Part shown: positions 39,340 to 48,711 of the stretch, piece by piece
How positions within the stretch are numbered: the stretch's first letter is position 1
How the letters are laid out: every line of letters begins with the position of its first letter
NCBI RefSeq assembly: GCF_003339525.1
Contig: NZ_CP031124.1
Coordinates: forward strand, 620,001 to 684,000
DNA from: Ephemeroptericola cinctiostellae
GTDB taxonomy: Bacteria; Pseudomonadota; Gammaproteobacteria; Burkholderiales; Burkholderiaceae
Direction of reading: 5' to 3'
DNA length: 64,000 nt
Made by a program: the position numbers and the translations under genes
Notes under the pieces: generated by a model
Seen by the model: only the letters and a program-made list of their open reading frames with translations
What the model was told of the DNA's origin: nothing
Databases searched by the model: none

Positions 39340-40569
39340 ATGGCTCGAATTGAAGGCTTTCGTGTACAAAACTTTAAAGCATTAAAAGATGTTACTTTAG
39401 GTCGATTGTATAATCAAAAGGATATTGCACCACTGGGTGATATGACTGTTGTGATTGGTAAAAATGGCGTGGGTAAAAGCACGTTGTTTGATGCTTTTGG
39501 TTTTTTGGCGGACTGTTTGATTTTTGATGTTGAAACGGCTTGTGATATGAAACAGCGTGGTGGCTTTGGTCGTTTGCGCTCCAAGGGTAGTAATGATCCG
39601 ATAAAGTTTGATGTTTATTATCGTGAGGCTGGTAATGAACGACCTATTACCTATGAGCTTGAAATTGCATTAGACTCAAGCGGTAGACCGTTTATATCAT
39701 CGGAGGTGCTTCGTCAGCGACGTAAAAATGCATCTCATGGAAGACCTTTTCCTTTTCTTAATTTAAAAAATGGGGTTGGTTCTGTTTGGGCGGGCGAAGA
39801 TGCGCTATCTGACTCAGAGGTTGGTGAAGAAAATAGCAACAGTAGTTCGGTAGAGTTAACCGATTTGCGTCAGCTGGGGATTGCAACATTGGGTACACTC
39901 AAAGAGCATCCAAGGATTAAAAAATTTAGAGACTTCTTAAAAGGTTGGTATTTGTCATATTTTACGCCCGATGCCGCTCGTTCTTTACCAACGGCTGGAC
40001 CGCAAAAACATTTGAATATTCATGGTGACAATCTTGGCAATGTGGTCCAGTTCATGGAGCGCGAGCATAAAGACAAATTTCAAAGTATTTTGAATCGAAT
40101 TGCCAATAAAATCCCTAGTATTACCTCGATTAGTACTGAAGAAACCACGGATAAACGCTTGTTACTCAAATTTGATGATGGCTCAGCACAAGACCCGTTC
40201 TATGCGCAGCAAATGTCAGATGGCACTTTAAAAGTGTTTGCTTATTTATTGATGCTTGAAGACCCATCGCCGCCGCCATTTATTTGCATCGAAGAGCCTG
40301 AAAACGGTTTGTACCATAAATTATTGAATACATTGGTACAGGAGTTTCGTGAGCATGCACAAAATAAAAAAGGTTCACAAGTTTTTGTGACGACGCATCA
40401 GCCCTATTTGGTCGATGGTTTAGCACCTGAAGAGGTTTGGATTTTGGAGAAGCAACTTGATGGTTTCTCCAAAATAACGCGAGTGTCGGACATTCCCAAT
40501 GTTAAAGAGTTGTATGAGCAGGAGTTGCCGCTCGGTGCGTTGTGGTACAGCGATTATCTGGAGGGCTAA
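39340..40569 (+). CDS. AAA/ABC-type ATPase of the OLD/RecF-like group
   Basis: A 409-residue ATPase of the AAA_21/AAA_15 type. It starts IEGFRVQNFKALKDVTL; Walker A GKNGVGKS is at 40-47, the signature-like QQMSDGT at 290-296, Walker B FICIEEPE at 314-321 and the switch His in TTHQPYLVDG at 351-360. An acidic, Ser/Asn-rich linker occurs around 155-172. There is no TOPRIM domain fused, as there would be in OLD or GajA; the TOPRIM-like activity appears to be in the next gene, 2 nt downstream. The pair resembles split OLD systems such as PARIS (AriA). The gene is more AT-rich than hisD and hisC and was probably acquired by transfer into the his operon. Confidence 0.85.
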   Translation: MARIEGFRVQNFKALKDVTLGRLYNQKDIAPLGDMTVVIGKNGVGKSTLFDAFGFLADCLIFDVETACDMKQRGGFGRLRSKGSNDPIKFDVYYREAGNERPITYELEIALDSSGRPFISSEVLRQRRKNASHGRPFPFLNLKNGVGSVWAGEDALSDSEVGEENSNSSSVELTDLRQLGIATLGTLKEHPRIKKFRDFLKGWYLSYFTPDAARSLPTAGPQKHLNIHGDNLGNVVQFMEREHKDKFQSILNRIANKIPSITSISTEETTDKRLLLKFDDGSAQDPFYAQQMSDGTLKVFAYLLMLEDPSPPPFICIEEPENGLYHKLLNTLVQEFREHAQNKKGSQVFVTTHQPYLVDGLAPEEVWILEKQLDGFSKITRVSDIPNVKELYEQELPLGALWYSDYLEG

Positions 40570-40571
40570 TT

Positions 40572-41198
40572 ATGCATATCGAGTTTTTGGTTGAGGATGT
40601 GTCTGGCAAGGTGTTTTTAGAGCATATCCTAGGGAAATTTAATATTGGGACTTATAAGATTCATCCGTATAAAGGGGTGGGGAAACTACCGAAAAAAGGT
40701 TCTAGTGAAAAGTTGTTGACTAAACAACATGGACTGCTTTCAAATTTAAAAAAACTTCTCGAAGGCTATGGCAGGTCTTCGGCGGCGGATGTAGTTTTTG
40801 TTGTTTTTGATTCTGATGATAAAGACCCTGCTTTATTTGAGCGTGAATTGCAGACTTTTTATAGTGGGTTAAATCAACCCGCAGAAGCTATATTTTCTTT
40901 GGCGATAGAGGAAATGGAGGCTTGGTTGTTGGGCGATATGGAGGCGGTTATGGCGGCATACCCCAAAGCCAAAAGTCAAATTATTCAAAAATATCAACAG
41001 GATAGTGTTTGTGGAACTTGGGAGATATTGGCAAGAGCCTTAAATCATAAGCCTGAAAAATTAAAATGGCACGAAGCAGGGGCATTGAAGTCAGAGTGGG
41101 CAGATAAAATCACGCCATTGATGGTCCTTGATAACAATATTTCTCCCAGCTTTATAAAGTTTAGAGATGAACTTACTCGTATGGAGTCTTTAATATGA
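40572..41198 (+). CDS. TOPRIM-like (DUF4276-type) protein, partner of the ATPase
   Basis: A 208-residue protein. MHIEFLVEDVSGKVFLEHIL carries an early glutamate (Glu8), VVFVVFDSDDKDP (74-86) has the Asp-x-Asp-Asp motif and FSLAIEEMEAWLLGDM (108-123) the conserved ExExW element of DUF4276 and related TOPRIM-like families. These acidic residues would bind metal for nucleic-acid cleavage. It starts 2 nt after the ATPase stop and its own stop (TGA, 41196-41198) overlaps the hisC ATG at 41195. DUF4276 membership is recalled from motif pattern, not searched; DUF4435 (AriB) is the main alternative. A nuclease effector controlled by the ATPase is the inferred role. Confidence 0.7.
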   Translation: MHIEFLVEDVSGKVFLEHILGKFNIGTYKIHPYKGVGKLPKKGSSEKLLTKQHGLLSNLKKLLEGYGRSSAADVVFVVFDSDDKDPALFERELQTFYSGLNQPAEAIFSLAIEEMEAWLLGDMEAVMAAYPKAKSQIIQKYQQDSVCGTWEILARALNHKPEKLKWHEAGALKSEWADKITPLMVLDNNISPSFIKFRDELTRMESLI

Positions 41199-42301
41199 TG
41201 GCTAACGCATTATCTTTATTTAACAACATCCGTCCCGAAATCCGCGCGATGTCCGCTTACCATGTCCCCGACGCGAGTGGTTTCATCAAACTCGACGCGA
41301 TGGAGAATCCATACGTGTTGCCTGATGATCTAAAAGCCCAACTCGCACAGCGTTTGGCGGATGTGGCGTTGAATCGTTATCCTGTGCCGACGTACGACGT
41401 GTTGGCGCGGCGGTTGCGCGATTATGCGCAGATTGGCGATGCGTTTGGTTTGATGTTGGGCAATGGCTCGGATGAGTTGATTCATTTGTTGTCGATGGCG
41501 GTGTCAAAGTCTGGTGAAAAAGTCACGATTCTTGCGCCTGCGCCGAGTTTTGTGATGTATCGCATGTCGGCGTTGCTCAATCATGTGAATTATGTTGAGG
41601 TGGATTTGCGCAAAACCGAGCGCGATTTTCAACTCGATGTGCCTGCGATGGTGGCGGCGATTGAGTTGCATCGGCCTGCGCTGGTGTATTTGCCGTTTCC
41701 GAACAATCCGACGGGTTGCGAATTTGACCGCGCGGACATGTTGACGGTGATTGCGGCGGCGCGGGCGGTGAATGCGTTTGCGGTGGTGGATGAGGCGTAT
41801 CAGCCGTTTGCCAATCACACGTGGATGAGCGAGTTGGCGGCGTTTGACAATCTGCTCGTGATGCGCACGGTGTCCAAACTCGGTTTGGCGGGCGTGCGTT
41901 TGGGTTATATGGCGGGGCGTTTGGATGTGATTAGCGAACTCGATAAGGTGCGTCCGCCGTATAATGTCAATGTGTTGACCGAGGCGACGGTGGATTTTGT
42001 GCTCGAACATGTGGCGGTGCTTGACGCGCAAGCGCAGCACATTTGTGCGACTCGTGCTGATTTGCTGGCGGCTTTGCAGCAAATGCGTGGTGTGACGGCG
42101 TTTGACAGCCATGCCAATTTTGTCTTGGCCGAGTTTGAGCGCGATGCGACCGAAGTGTTTGAAGCCCTCAAAGCACGCCATATTTTGGTCAAAAACATGA
42201 GCAAAGCGCACCCGATGCTGGCACAATGCCTGCGGTTGACGGTGGGCTCTGATGCTGAAAACCACAGTTTAATCAACGCTTTAAACGAAATTTTGCTTTA
42301 A
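41195..42301 (+). CDS. hisC: histidinol-phosphate aminotransferase
   Basis: A 368-residue PLP enzyme of fold type I that transaminates imidazole-acetol phosphate. [45 protein letters not shown] and the PLP-lysine block [18 protein letters not shown] are visible. Two ATGs in a row (41195 and 41198); the first overlaps the TOPRIM-like gene's stop as ATGA, so hisC is translationally coupled to a gene that is not part of histidine synthesis. GC rises sharply at this boundary. hisB follows after 14 nt. Confidence 0.96.
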   Translation: MMANALSLFNNIRPEIRAMSAYHVPDASGFIKLDAMENPYVLPDDLKAQLAQRLADVALNRYPVPTYDVLARRLRDYAQIGDAFGLMLGNGSDELIHLLSMAVSKSGEKVTILAPAPSFVMYRMSALLNHVNYVEVDLRKTERDFQLDVPAMVAAIELHRPALVYLPFPNNPTGCEFDRADMLTVIAAARAVNAFAVVDEAYQPFANHTWMSELAAFDNLLVMRTVSKLGLAGVRLGYMAGRLDVISELDKVRPPYNVNVLTEATVDFVLEHVAVLDAQAQHICATRADLLAALQQMRGVTAFDSHANFVLAEFERDATEVFEALKARHILVKNMSKAHPMLAQCLRLTVGSDAENHSLINALNEILL

Positions 42302-42315
42302 AAACAAGGATGAAT

Positions 42316-42915
42316 ATGACCCACCGCACCGCAGAAGTCACCCGAAACACCTCCGAAACCCAAGTGCGCATTGCGCTCAATTTGGATGGCATGGGCGTGG
42401 CCAAACTCAACTCAGGCGTGCCTTTTCTCGATCACATGCTGGATCAAATTGCCCGTCATGGCTTGATTGATTTGGATGTGGTGGCGACGGGCGACACCCA
42501 TATTGACGACCACCATACGGTGGAGGATGTGGGCATCACTTTGGGGCAGGCGATTGCTCAGGCGATTGGTGATAAGCGTGGCTTGACGCGTTATGGTCAT
42601 GCGTATGTGCCGTTGGATGAGGCGTTGTCGCGCGTGGTGATTGATTTTTCGGGGCGGCCTGGGCTGGAGTTTCATGTGCCGTTCACGCGTGCGCGTGTGG
42701 GAAATTTTGATTTGGACTTGTCGATTGAGTTTTTCCGAGGCTTTGTCAATCACGCGGGCGTGAGTTTGCACATTGATAATTTGCGTGGTTTGAATGCGCA
42801 CCATCAAATTGAAACGGTGTTTAAAGCTTTTGGCCGTGCGCTGCGCATGGCGTTGGCGATTGACCCACGCGCACCAGAGGCGATTGCATCGACGAAAGGC
42901 AGTTTGGTCGGCTAA
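42316..42915 (+). CDS. hisB: imidazoleglycerol-phosphate dehydratase
   Basis: A 199-residue monofunctional enzyme (no phosphatase domain). The two metal-binding motifs HHTVED (66-71) and HHQIE (162-166) and [17 protein letters not shown] are present. The start at 42316 is preferred: AAGGA lies 6 nt upstream, whereas the ATG at 42310 would overlap it. Part of hisC-hisB-marC-hisH. Confidence 0.96.
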   Translation: MTHRTAEVTRNTSETQVRIALNLDGMGVAKLNSGVPFLDHMLDQIARHGLIDLDVVATGDTHIDDHHTVEDVGITLGQAIAQAIGDKRGLTRYGHAYVPLDEALSRVVIDFSGRPGLEFHVPFTRARVGNFDLDLSIEFFRGFVNHAGVSLHIDNLRGLNAHHQIETVFKAFGRALRMALAIDPRAPEAIASTKGSLVG

Positions 42916-42930
42916 GCTGGCTGGAATATT

Positions 42931-43554
42931 ATGGATGCATTAAAAACTTTTATCGCCTTATTGGCGTTGGTCAATCCAATCGGTGTATTGCCGATGTACA
43001 TCAGTTTGACCCAAGGGCATTCGGCCAAGGAAAATCAACGCACCATCCGTGCGGCGGCGTTGACTGTTGTGGCGGTGGTGACGGTGTGTACGTTGCTGGG
43101 TGAGAAAATCATTGCGTTTTTTGGCATCAGCACTGCGTCGTTGCAGGTGGCGGGTGGTTTGTTGATTTTGTTGATGTCTTTGAATATGTTGAATGCGCAG
43201 ATGGGCGGTGCGCGCACGACGGTTGAGGAGCAGGATGAAGCCGAAAGCAAGGCGACTCTCGGTGTGGTGCCGTTGGGACTGCCATTGCTGACAGGACCTG
43301 GTGCGATCAGCACGGTGATTGTGTATGCGAATAAAGCACAGGGGCCGCGTGATTATGCCGTTTTGATTGGGTGCGGCGTGGCGTTGGCAGCGTTGGTGTG
43401 GTTGACTTTGCAGTTGGCTCAGCCGATTAACCGCATCATGGGGCGCTCGGGCATCAACATTGCGACGCGGATCATGGGCTTGTTGGTGTCTGCGGTGGCG
43501 GTGGAGTTCATTGTTGAGGGATTGAAAACCATGTTGCCTGTTTTGGCGGGTTGA
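42931..43554 (+). CDS. marC: MarC-family integral membrane protein
   Basis: A 207-residue inner-membrane protein with six helices. FIALLALVNPIGVLPMYISLT and PLGLPLLTGPGAISTVIVY are the family's two repeated signatures, with an intervening ARTTVEEQDEAE loop. Function unknown; it is not a multiple-antibiotic-resistance determinant despite the name. Its position between hisB and hisH is standard in betaproteobacteria. Confidence 0.92.
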   Translation: MDALKTFIALLALVNPIGVLPMYISLTQGHSAKENQRTIRAAALTVVAVVTVCTLLGEKIIAFFGISTASLQVAGGLLILLMSLNMLNAQMGGARTTVEEQDEAESKATLGVVPLGLPLLTGPGAISTVIVYANKAQGPRDYAVLIGCGVALAALVWLTLQLAQPINRIMGRSGINIATRIMGLLVSAVAVEFIVEGLKTMLPVLAG

Positions 43555-43637
43555 TTGGGCGGGCTGATCCCGTGGTGGTGTGGTGATGGATCGGTGTACC
43601 GATGTGCGCCGATGCAGTTATTTTTAAGTGAAGACAC

Positions 43638-44288
43638 ATGAGTACAGTAAGCACAGTAGCGATTTTAGATTATGGCATGGGCAATTTGCGCAGTGTGGCG
43701 CAGGCCATGCGCACGGCGGCGCCCGATGTGAATGTCATCATCACGGGTGAACCTGATCAAGTGCGTGCCGCAGATCGTTTGATTTTGCCCGGTCAAGGTG
43801 CGATGCCCGATTGTATGGCGAATTTGCGTTCAAGTGGCTTGTTGGAGGCGCTGAGCGAAGGCGCAAAAAACAAGCCGTTGCTGGGGGTGTGTGTGGGTGA
43901 GCAAATGTTGTTTGGTGCGGCGGAAGAAGGTCGCTCGCATGGTTTGGGTTGGTTGGATGGCTCGGTCGTGCGCTTCCGCTTGGATGATGCCGTCGATCAC
44001 AATGGGGCGCGTTTGAAGGTGCCTCATATGGGCTGGAATCGAGTCAAACAAACGCGTGACCATGCGTTGTGGGCTGGCGTTCCAGATGAGGCGTATTTTT
44101 ATTTTGTGCACAGTTATTATGTGCAGCCCAACGATGAGCTGTTGACCGTTGGCGTGAGCGATTATGGTCATTCATTTACCTGTGCGGTGGCACGTGATAA
44201 TATTTTTGCCACACAGTTTCACCCTGAAAAAAGCGGTGTGTTTGGTTTGCAGGTGTATCGGAATTTTGCAAGCTGGATGCCCAATTAA
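43638..44288 (+). CDS. hisH: imidazole glycerol phosphate synthase, glutaminase subunit HisH
   Basis: A 216-residue class I glutamine amidotransferase that feeds ammonia to HisF. Catalytic Cys85 lies in [11 protein letters not shown], and His195/Glu197 in [22 protein letters not shown] and [11 protein letters not shown] are typical. It acts with HisF, encoded about 1.3 kb downstream. Confidence 0.96.
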   Translation: MSTVSTVAILDYGMGNLRSVAQAMRTAAPDVNVIITGEPDQVRAADRLILPGQGAMPDCMANLRSSGLLEALSEGAKNKPLLGVCVGEQMLFGAAEEGRSHGLGWLDGSVVRFRLDDAVDHNGARLKVPHMGWNRVKQTRDHALWAGVPDEAYFYFVHSYYVQPNDELLTVGVSDYGHSFTCAVARDNIFATQFHPEKSGVFGLQVYRNFASWMPN

Positions 44289-44373
44289 CTGCGCATGCCT
44301 TGTGCCTTCATTGCATGAAATGAGGCGCGGTGGGCTTTAGCGAGGCTGCTCAGGATGTTTGATTGCGTTTGTT

Positions 44374-44397
44374 TTTATCTTTATCTTTATCTTTATC
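44374..44397 (+). repeat. (TTTATC)4 hexanucleotide repeat upstream of hisA
   Basis: Four exact copies of TTTATC followed by TTAGAAAGTTAGACC and the hisA ATG. A similar but decayed stretch (TTTATCTTTATTTTTTAGAAAGTTCAGT) lies in front of pyrE. Copy-number change would alter the spacing of the hisA 5' region. Confidence 0.75.
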
Positions 44398-44412
44398 TTA
44401 GAAAGTTAGACC

Positions 44413-45153
44413 ATGTTGTTGATTCCAGCAATTGATTTAAAAGATGGCCAATGCGTGCGCTTGCAGCAAGGCGAAATGGATCGTGTGACCGTGTTTTCTG
44501 ATGCGCCCGAACAAATGGCTGCGCATTGGGTGGCACAAGGGGCGCGTCGCTTGCATTTGGTCGATTTGAATGGTGCATTTGCGGGCAAGCCTGTGAACAA
44601 AGCGGCGATTCAAGCGATTTTAAAAACAGTGGGCGATGACATTCCCGTGCAAATCGGTGGCGGCATCCGTGATTTGGAGACCATTGAACGTTACCTTGAC
44701 ATGGGCATCACGTATGTCATCATTGGCACGGCAGCGGTAAAAAACCCTGGCTTTTTACAAGATGCATGCGTTGAGTTCGGTGGTCACATCATCGTGGGGC
44801 TGGATGCAAAAGATGGTAAAGCGGCGACCGATGGTTGGAGCAAAATCACAGGGCACGATGTCGGTGATTTGGCGAAAAAATACGAAGACTATGGGGTGAA
44901 CAGCATCATCTACACCGACATTGGGCGTGATGGCATGTTGCAAGGCATCAACATCGAGGCGACGGTCAAGTTGGCTCAAGCATCGACGATTCCTGTGATT
45001 GCTTCGGGTGGTTTGTCCAATATGGCTGACATTGATGCCTTGTGTGGCGTGGTCGATGAAGGTGTGCAGGGCGTGATTTGCGGTCGTGCGATTTATTCGG
45101 GTGATTTGGACTTTGCCGCCGCGCAACGCCGAGCCGATGAGCTGATTGCTTAG
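44413..45153 (+). CDS. hisA: ProFAR isomerase HisA
   Basis: A 246-residue TIM-barrel enzyme that isomerises phosphoribosylformimino-AICAR phosphate. [16 protein letters not shown] (catalytic Asp8), [34 protein letters not shown] and [16 protein letters not shown] are visible. It begins 124 bp after hisH; a TTTATC repeat lies in that gap. The translation signal is AGAAAG, a weak site. Confidence 0.97.
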   Translation: MLLIPAIDLKDGQCVRLQQGEMDRVTVFSDAPEQMAAHWVAQGARRLHLVDLNGAFAGKPVNKAAIQAILKTVGDDIPVQIGGGIRDLETIERYLDMGITYVIIGTAAVKNPGFLQDACVEFGGHIIVGLDAKDGKAATDGWSKITGHDVGDLAKKYEDYGVNSIIYTDIGRDGMLQGINIEATVKLAQASTIPVIASGGLSNMADIDALCGVVDEGVQGVICGRAIYSGDLDFAAAQRRADELIA

Positions 45154-45155
45154 CC

Positions 45156-45512
45156 ATGTTTACCACTCATTTGGTCTGTGCGTTGCTGTCCCTGATCGTG
45201 GGGGCTTGGCAGTTGATGCAGGCCAAAGGCACGCCGCAGCATAAAACCATTGGGCGGTTTTGGCTCTTGTGCATGGCTGTGACATCACTGTCGTCGTTTT
45301 GGCTGCATGGCGTTGGTTATCGGTGGGGCTGGATTCATGTTTTATCGGTGTGGACGTTGTTTTGCTTGGTTTGCGCTTTGTATTTTGCCCGAACAAAAAA
45401 CATCCGACGTCATCGCAAGTTCGTTGTCGGGGCGTATTGTGGGCTTGTTGGTGCGGGTGTGGCGGCTGTTTTAATGCCGGGGCGTGTGTTGAATGTGTGG
45501 CTTTTTGGATGA
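45156..45512 (+). CDS. DUF2306-type membrane protein
   Basis: A 118-residue protein with four hydrophobic helices: LVCALLSLIVGAWQLM, HKTIGRFWLLCMAVTSLSSFWLH, WIHVLSVWTLFCLVCALYFA and VVGAYCGLVGAGVAAVLMPGR. The pattern of GTPQHKTIGRFW and HRKFVVGAYCGL matches DUF2306, of unknown function. It starts 2 nt after the hisA stop and precedes hisF by 78 bp, so it sits as an extra gene in the his operon. Confidence 0.7.
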   Translation: MFTTHLVCALLSLIVGAWQLMQAKGTPQHKTIGRFWLLCMAVTSLSSFWLHGVGYRWGWIHVLSVWTLFCLVCALYFARTKNIRRHRKFVVGAYCGLVGAGVAAVLMPGRVLNVWLFG

Positions 45513-45590
45513 GCTGTTTCGGTGCAATACGATGTGGAACGGCATGCTCACCTTCTTTGAAATTATTTGTGATGGTCTGTGATTGAAACT

Positions 45591-46361
45591 ATGTTAACAA
45601 AACGCATTATCCCTTGTCTCGATGTGAAAGATGGACGTGTTGTCAAAGGTGTTAATTTTGTCGGCTTGCGCGATGCGGGTGATCCTGTTGAAATCGCTAA
45701 ACGTTATGACGCGCAGGGTGCGGATGAGGTGACCTTCTTGGACATCACGGCGACTTCTGATGACCGCGATTTGATTTTGCACATCATTGAGGCTGTGGCC
45801 GATCAGGTGTTCATTCCGCTCACAGTCGGCGGCGGCGTGCGTGCGGTGGCGGATGTGCGGCGATTGTTAAATGCGGGCGCAGACAAAGTGGGTATTAATT
45901 CAGCCGCGGTGAGCAATCCGCAGTTGGTGGCAGAAGCGGCGAGCAAGTATGGTTCACAGTGCATTGTTGTGGCGATTGATGCCAAGCGTGTGTCGCGCGA
46001 TGGTGAGTTGCCCCGTTGGGAAATTTTCACACATGGTGGTCGCCAACCGACGGGCATTGATGCGGTTGAGTGGGCGGTGAAAATGAATGAACTGGGTGCT
46101 GGGGAGTTGTTGCTGACCAGCATGGACCGTGATGGCACACGCAGCGGCTTTGATTTGGCATTGACCCGCGCGGTGTCGGATGCTGTGAGCATTCCAGTGA
46201 TTGCCTCTGGTGGTGTCGGTGGTTTACAAGATTTGGCCGATGGGATTTTGCAGGGGCATGCCGATGCGGTGTTGGCCGCGAGTATTTTTCACTTTGGGCA
46301 GCACACCGTGCAAGAAGCCAAAACCTTAATGGCTGCACAAGGCATCAGCGTGCGGATGTAA
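45591..46361 (+). CDS. hisF: imidazole glycerol phosphate synthase, cyclase subunit HisF
   Basis: A 256-residue TIM-barrel cyclase that joins with HisH to make IGP and [27 protein letters not shown] (catalytic Asp11), [25 protein letters not shown] split as [10 protein letters not shown] and LLNAGADKV, and [15 protein letters not shown] (catalytic Asp) are present. The ATG at 45591 is chosen over a GTG 4 codons upstream, as [11 protein letters not shown] is the family start. Confidence 0.97.
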   Translation: MLTKRIIPCLDVKDGRVVKGVNFVGLRDAGDPVEIAKRYDAQGADEVTFLDITATSDDRDLILHIIEAVADQVFIPLTVGGGVRAVADVRRLLNAGADKVGINSAAVSNPQLVAEAASKYGSQCIVVAIDAKRVSRDGELPRWEIFTHGGRQPTGIDAVEWAVKMNELGAGELLLTSMDRDGTRSGFDLALTRAVSDAVSIPVIASGGVGGLQDLADGILQGHADAVLAASIFHFGQHTVQEAKTLMAAQGISVRM

Positions 46362-46429
46362 TTCAGGGATTCATTGAGGTCTAATGAAAAACCGCAAAGG
46401 TTTGTTTTATTTAATAAAAAAGGCGTAAA

Positions 46430-46831
46430 ATGTCAGTCATGTCGAATGTCGTGAATCGAATTGCATGGGATGAAAAAGGTCTGGTGCCCGTGATTGCGCA
46501 AGATGCCAACAGTGGCAATGTGTTGATGTTTGCGTGGATGAACCGTGAGGCACTGGAGCAAACTTTGATCTTGAAACGCGCGGTGTATTTTTCGCGCTCA
46601 CGCAACCGTTTGTGGTTCAAAGGCGAAGAGTCGGGGCATGTGCAGCATGTGAAAGCAGTGCGCATGGATTGTGATCAGGACGTGTTGTTGTTGCTGGTGG
46701 AGCAGGTGGGTGGCATTGCATGCCACACGGGTCGCAACAATTGTTTTTTTGAAGAGTACGATTGGGACAAGCAAGATTGGCATGTGGTGGCGCCTGTCTT
46801 GAAAAATCCTGATGACATTTATAAGTCGTAA
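46430..46831 (+). CDS. hisI: phosphoribosyl-AMP cyclohydrolase
   Basis: A 133-residue monofunctional enzyme. [40 protein letters not shown] and the metal-site [14 protein letters not shown] with [11 protein letters not shown] (Cys ligands) are present. Start has AAGG upstream. hisE follows as a separate gene (44-bp gap), so the two activities are not fused. Confidence 0.95.
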   Translation: MSVMSNVVNRIAWDEKGLVPVIAQDANSGNVLMFAWMNREALEQTLILKRAVYFSRSRNRLWFKGEESGHVQHVKAVRMDCDQDVLLLLVEQVGGIACHTGRNNCFFEEYDWDKQDWHVVAPVLKNPDDIYKS

Positions 46832-46875
46832 CGTGTGCGCATGTCGCACTGTGCGCGTCGTTTAGGAGTTGGATT

Positions 46876-47220
46876 ATGCAACATCGGGTAGATAGTGTCT
46901 TGAGCGAATTGGCGCGAATCATCGAGTCTCGCAAAGGCGGAAACACGGAAGCTTCATATGTGGCTCGGTTGTTCAATAAAGGTGAAGACACCATACTGAA
47001 AAAAGTGGGCGAAGAGTGCACTGAGGTGATCATTGCGGCCAAAGGTGGACATCCTTATCAAATCATTTATGAGACAGCCGACTTGCTATTTCACACCATG
47101 ATCATGTTGTCTCACTATAATCTAAGTTTGGACGATGTGGTTCGTGAGCTGGCGCGTCGTGAAGGCATGTCGGGCTTGGAAGAGAAAGCATCGCGCAACG
47201 AGGCGCCACTTGAGCCATGA
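46876..47220 (+). CDS. hisE: phosphoribosyl-ATP pyrophosphatase
   Basis: A 114-residue MazG-like all-alpha enzyme: [35 protein letters not shown] and [10 protein letters not shown], then [21 protein letters not shown] carry the conserved acidic residues. AGGAG ribosome-binding site. Completes the set hisG, D, C, B, H, A, F, I, E. Confidence 0.95.
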   Translation: MQHRVDSVLSELARIIESRKGGNTEASYVARLFNKGEDTILKKVGEECTEVIIAAKGGHPYQIIYETADLLFHTMIMLSHYNLSLDDVVRELARREGMSGLEEKASRNEAPLEP

Positions 47221-47338
47221 CCGTGATGACCTGACGTTTAACGGTGTTTGATCGGTATTTAGTTGGTTGGTGTTTAGTGGGGGTTTTCTCAGTCATTGCT
47301 GAGTCGTGGGTAATTCAATGGAAATTGTAGGAGTGGGC

Positions 47339-47713
47339 ATGGGCGCACATACGGATACTTGTATTTTTTGTAAAATTGTTGCGGGACAGATTCCTGCACG
47401 AAAAGTGTATGAGGACGATGAATTGATTGCTTTTCATGACATCAACCCTGCCGCACCGATCCATCTTCTGATCGTGCCTAAGACGCACATCGAAACATTG
47501 GCTGATGTGCGTCCGGCGGATGAGGCCATTTTAGGGCGCATGATGGCAATAGCGCCACGCTTGGCTTTTGAAAATGGTGCGCCCGCCATGCCTGATGGTG
47601 GTTTGCGCGTCATCATGAATGTCGGTCCTGGCGGTGGGCAAGAGGTGTATCACATCCACTTGCATGTGTTGGCGGGTGAGCCGCCTTGGCGAGGCTTTGC
47701 ACAAGGCATTTAA
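47339..47713 (+). CDS. HIT-family nucleotide-binding protein (HinT-like)
   Basis: A 124-residue histidine-triad protein: CIFCKIVAGQIPARKVYEDD and the triad GQEVYHIHLHVLAG near the C-terminus. It hydrolyses adenosine phosphoramidates in known relatives. The ATG at 47339 has AGGAG 6 nt upstream; the longer frame from 47306 starts in a small CTCAG-CTGAG hairpin and is rejected. It always sits between hisE and tatA in related genomes. Confidence 0.92.
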   Translation: MGAHTDTCIFCKIVAGQIPARKVYEDDELIAFHDINPAAPIHLLIVPKTHIETLADVRPADEAILGRMMAIAPRLAFENGAPAMPDGGLRVIMNVGPGGGQEVYHIHLHVLAGEPPWRGFAQGI

Positions 47714-47779
47714 GCTGGATGTCAATGGGGTGTTTTTTGGATGTACCCGTAGAATTAACTTTTTAATATTGGAATGAAA

Positions 47780-48040
47780 ATGGGCAGTTTTGGCATCATG
47801 CATTGGTTAATCGTCTTGTTGGTTGTGGTTTTGGTGTTTGGCACCAAAAAGCTGCGCAACATGGGCAATGACCTTGGTTCGGCCGTGAAAGGGTTTAAAG
47901 ACGGCATGAAGGGCGAGGACGAAGACACAAACAGCCATGCATCTGTAAACACAGCGCAAGCGGCAAAAGACGTGTCGCTGACGCATCAAGCCGATGGCAA
48001 CAAAGTCATTGATGCGCAAGCACGTGATCGTCAGTCTTAA
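47780..48040 (+). CDS. tatA: Sec-independent translocase subunit TatA
   Basis: An 86-residue protein with one N-terminal helix ([21 protein letters not shown]), the hinge [21 protein letters not shown] amphipathic helix and a polar tail. It builds the pore of the twin-arginine export system. The ATG at 47780 is likely (GGA 8 nt upstream); an ATG two codons earlier is possible. Confidence 0.95.
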   Translation: MGSFGIMHWLIVLLVVVLVFGTKKLRNMGNDLGSAVKGFKDGMKGEDEDTNSHASVNTAQAAKDVSLTHQADGNKVIDAQARDRQS

Positions 48041-48056
48041 TCGGTGACCGTGCGCT

Positions 48057-48587
48057 GTGTTTGATTTAGGACTCTCTAAACTCGCCGTGATCGGCGTGGT
48101 CGGTTTGATTGTGCTCGGCCCTGAGCGCTTACCCAAAGTGGCGCGTGTGGCTGGTACGTTATTTGGCCGTGCCCAACGCTATTTGCGCGATGTCAAAGAC
48201 GAGGTGTCGCGTGAAATGTCGTTGGCGGAACTCAAAGACATGGGGCAGTCGGTCAGCGAACAGGTGGCCAGTGTGCAACATGACATCCAGCACACATGGC
48301 GTGAGGCAACGAATGATGTCTCGGGTCATGCCCATGCGATGGTGAACGATTTAAATGTGGGGGCATCGACTTCATATGCGCATGAGGGTGCATTGAACCG
48401 CATGCAGCCTTCATTGGCGCGTCGCACGGGACGGGCGCACTGGTCGGTCAAAACGGGACGCACGCCACAATGGTTTAAACAACACCATCAGATTCGCAGT
48501 CGATTGAGTTCCGAAGCGGCTCGCATGAGTAAACACCGTGCGTATGCCGCACACACGAAGCGAACCAAACCTTCTTTTTTTGAATAA
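48057..48587 (+). CDS. tatB: Sec-independent translocase subunit TatB
   Basis: A 176-residue protein with GTG start: FDLGLSKLAVIGVVGLIVLGP ERLPKVARVAG is the TatB signature (conserved Glu in the helix region, GPERLP). A long basic helical tail follows. It forms the twin-arginine substrate receptor with TatC. 16 nt after tatA. Confidence 0.93.
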   Translation: MFDLGLSKLAVIGVVGLIVLGPERLPKVARVAGTLFGRAQRYLRDVKDEVSREMSLAELKDMGQSVSEQVASVQHDIQHTWREATNDVSGHAHAMVNDLNVGASTSYAHEGALNRMQPSLARRTGRAHWSVKTGRTPQWFKQHHQIRSRLSSEAARMSKHRAYAAHTKRTKPSFFE

Positions 48588-48711
48588 ATCACGTGTCAAT
48601 GGCATGAGGTGTGTCAGATTCAAGCGGGTGAGACGCTGTACACCTCAAGGTTGCTTGGCCATCATCACCCGATCCTATTTATTCTTTGTTATTCCCTCTT
48701 TTTAGCCCTTC

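Noticed and set aside
39340..41198. Gabija, retron or Lamassu-type system
   Set aside because: No UvrD-like helicase, reverse transcriptase or SMC-like partner is adjacent. A PARIS-like or new split OLD assignment is left open.
41504..42265. 253-codon leftward frame opposite hisC
   Set aside because: Arg/His-rich antisense shadow of a conserved gene.
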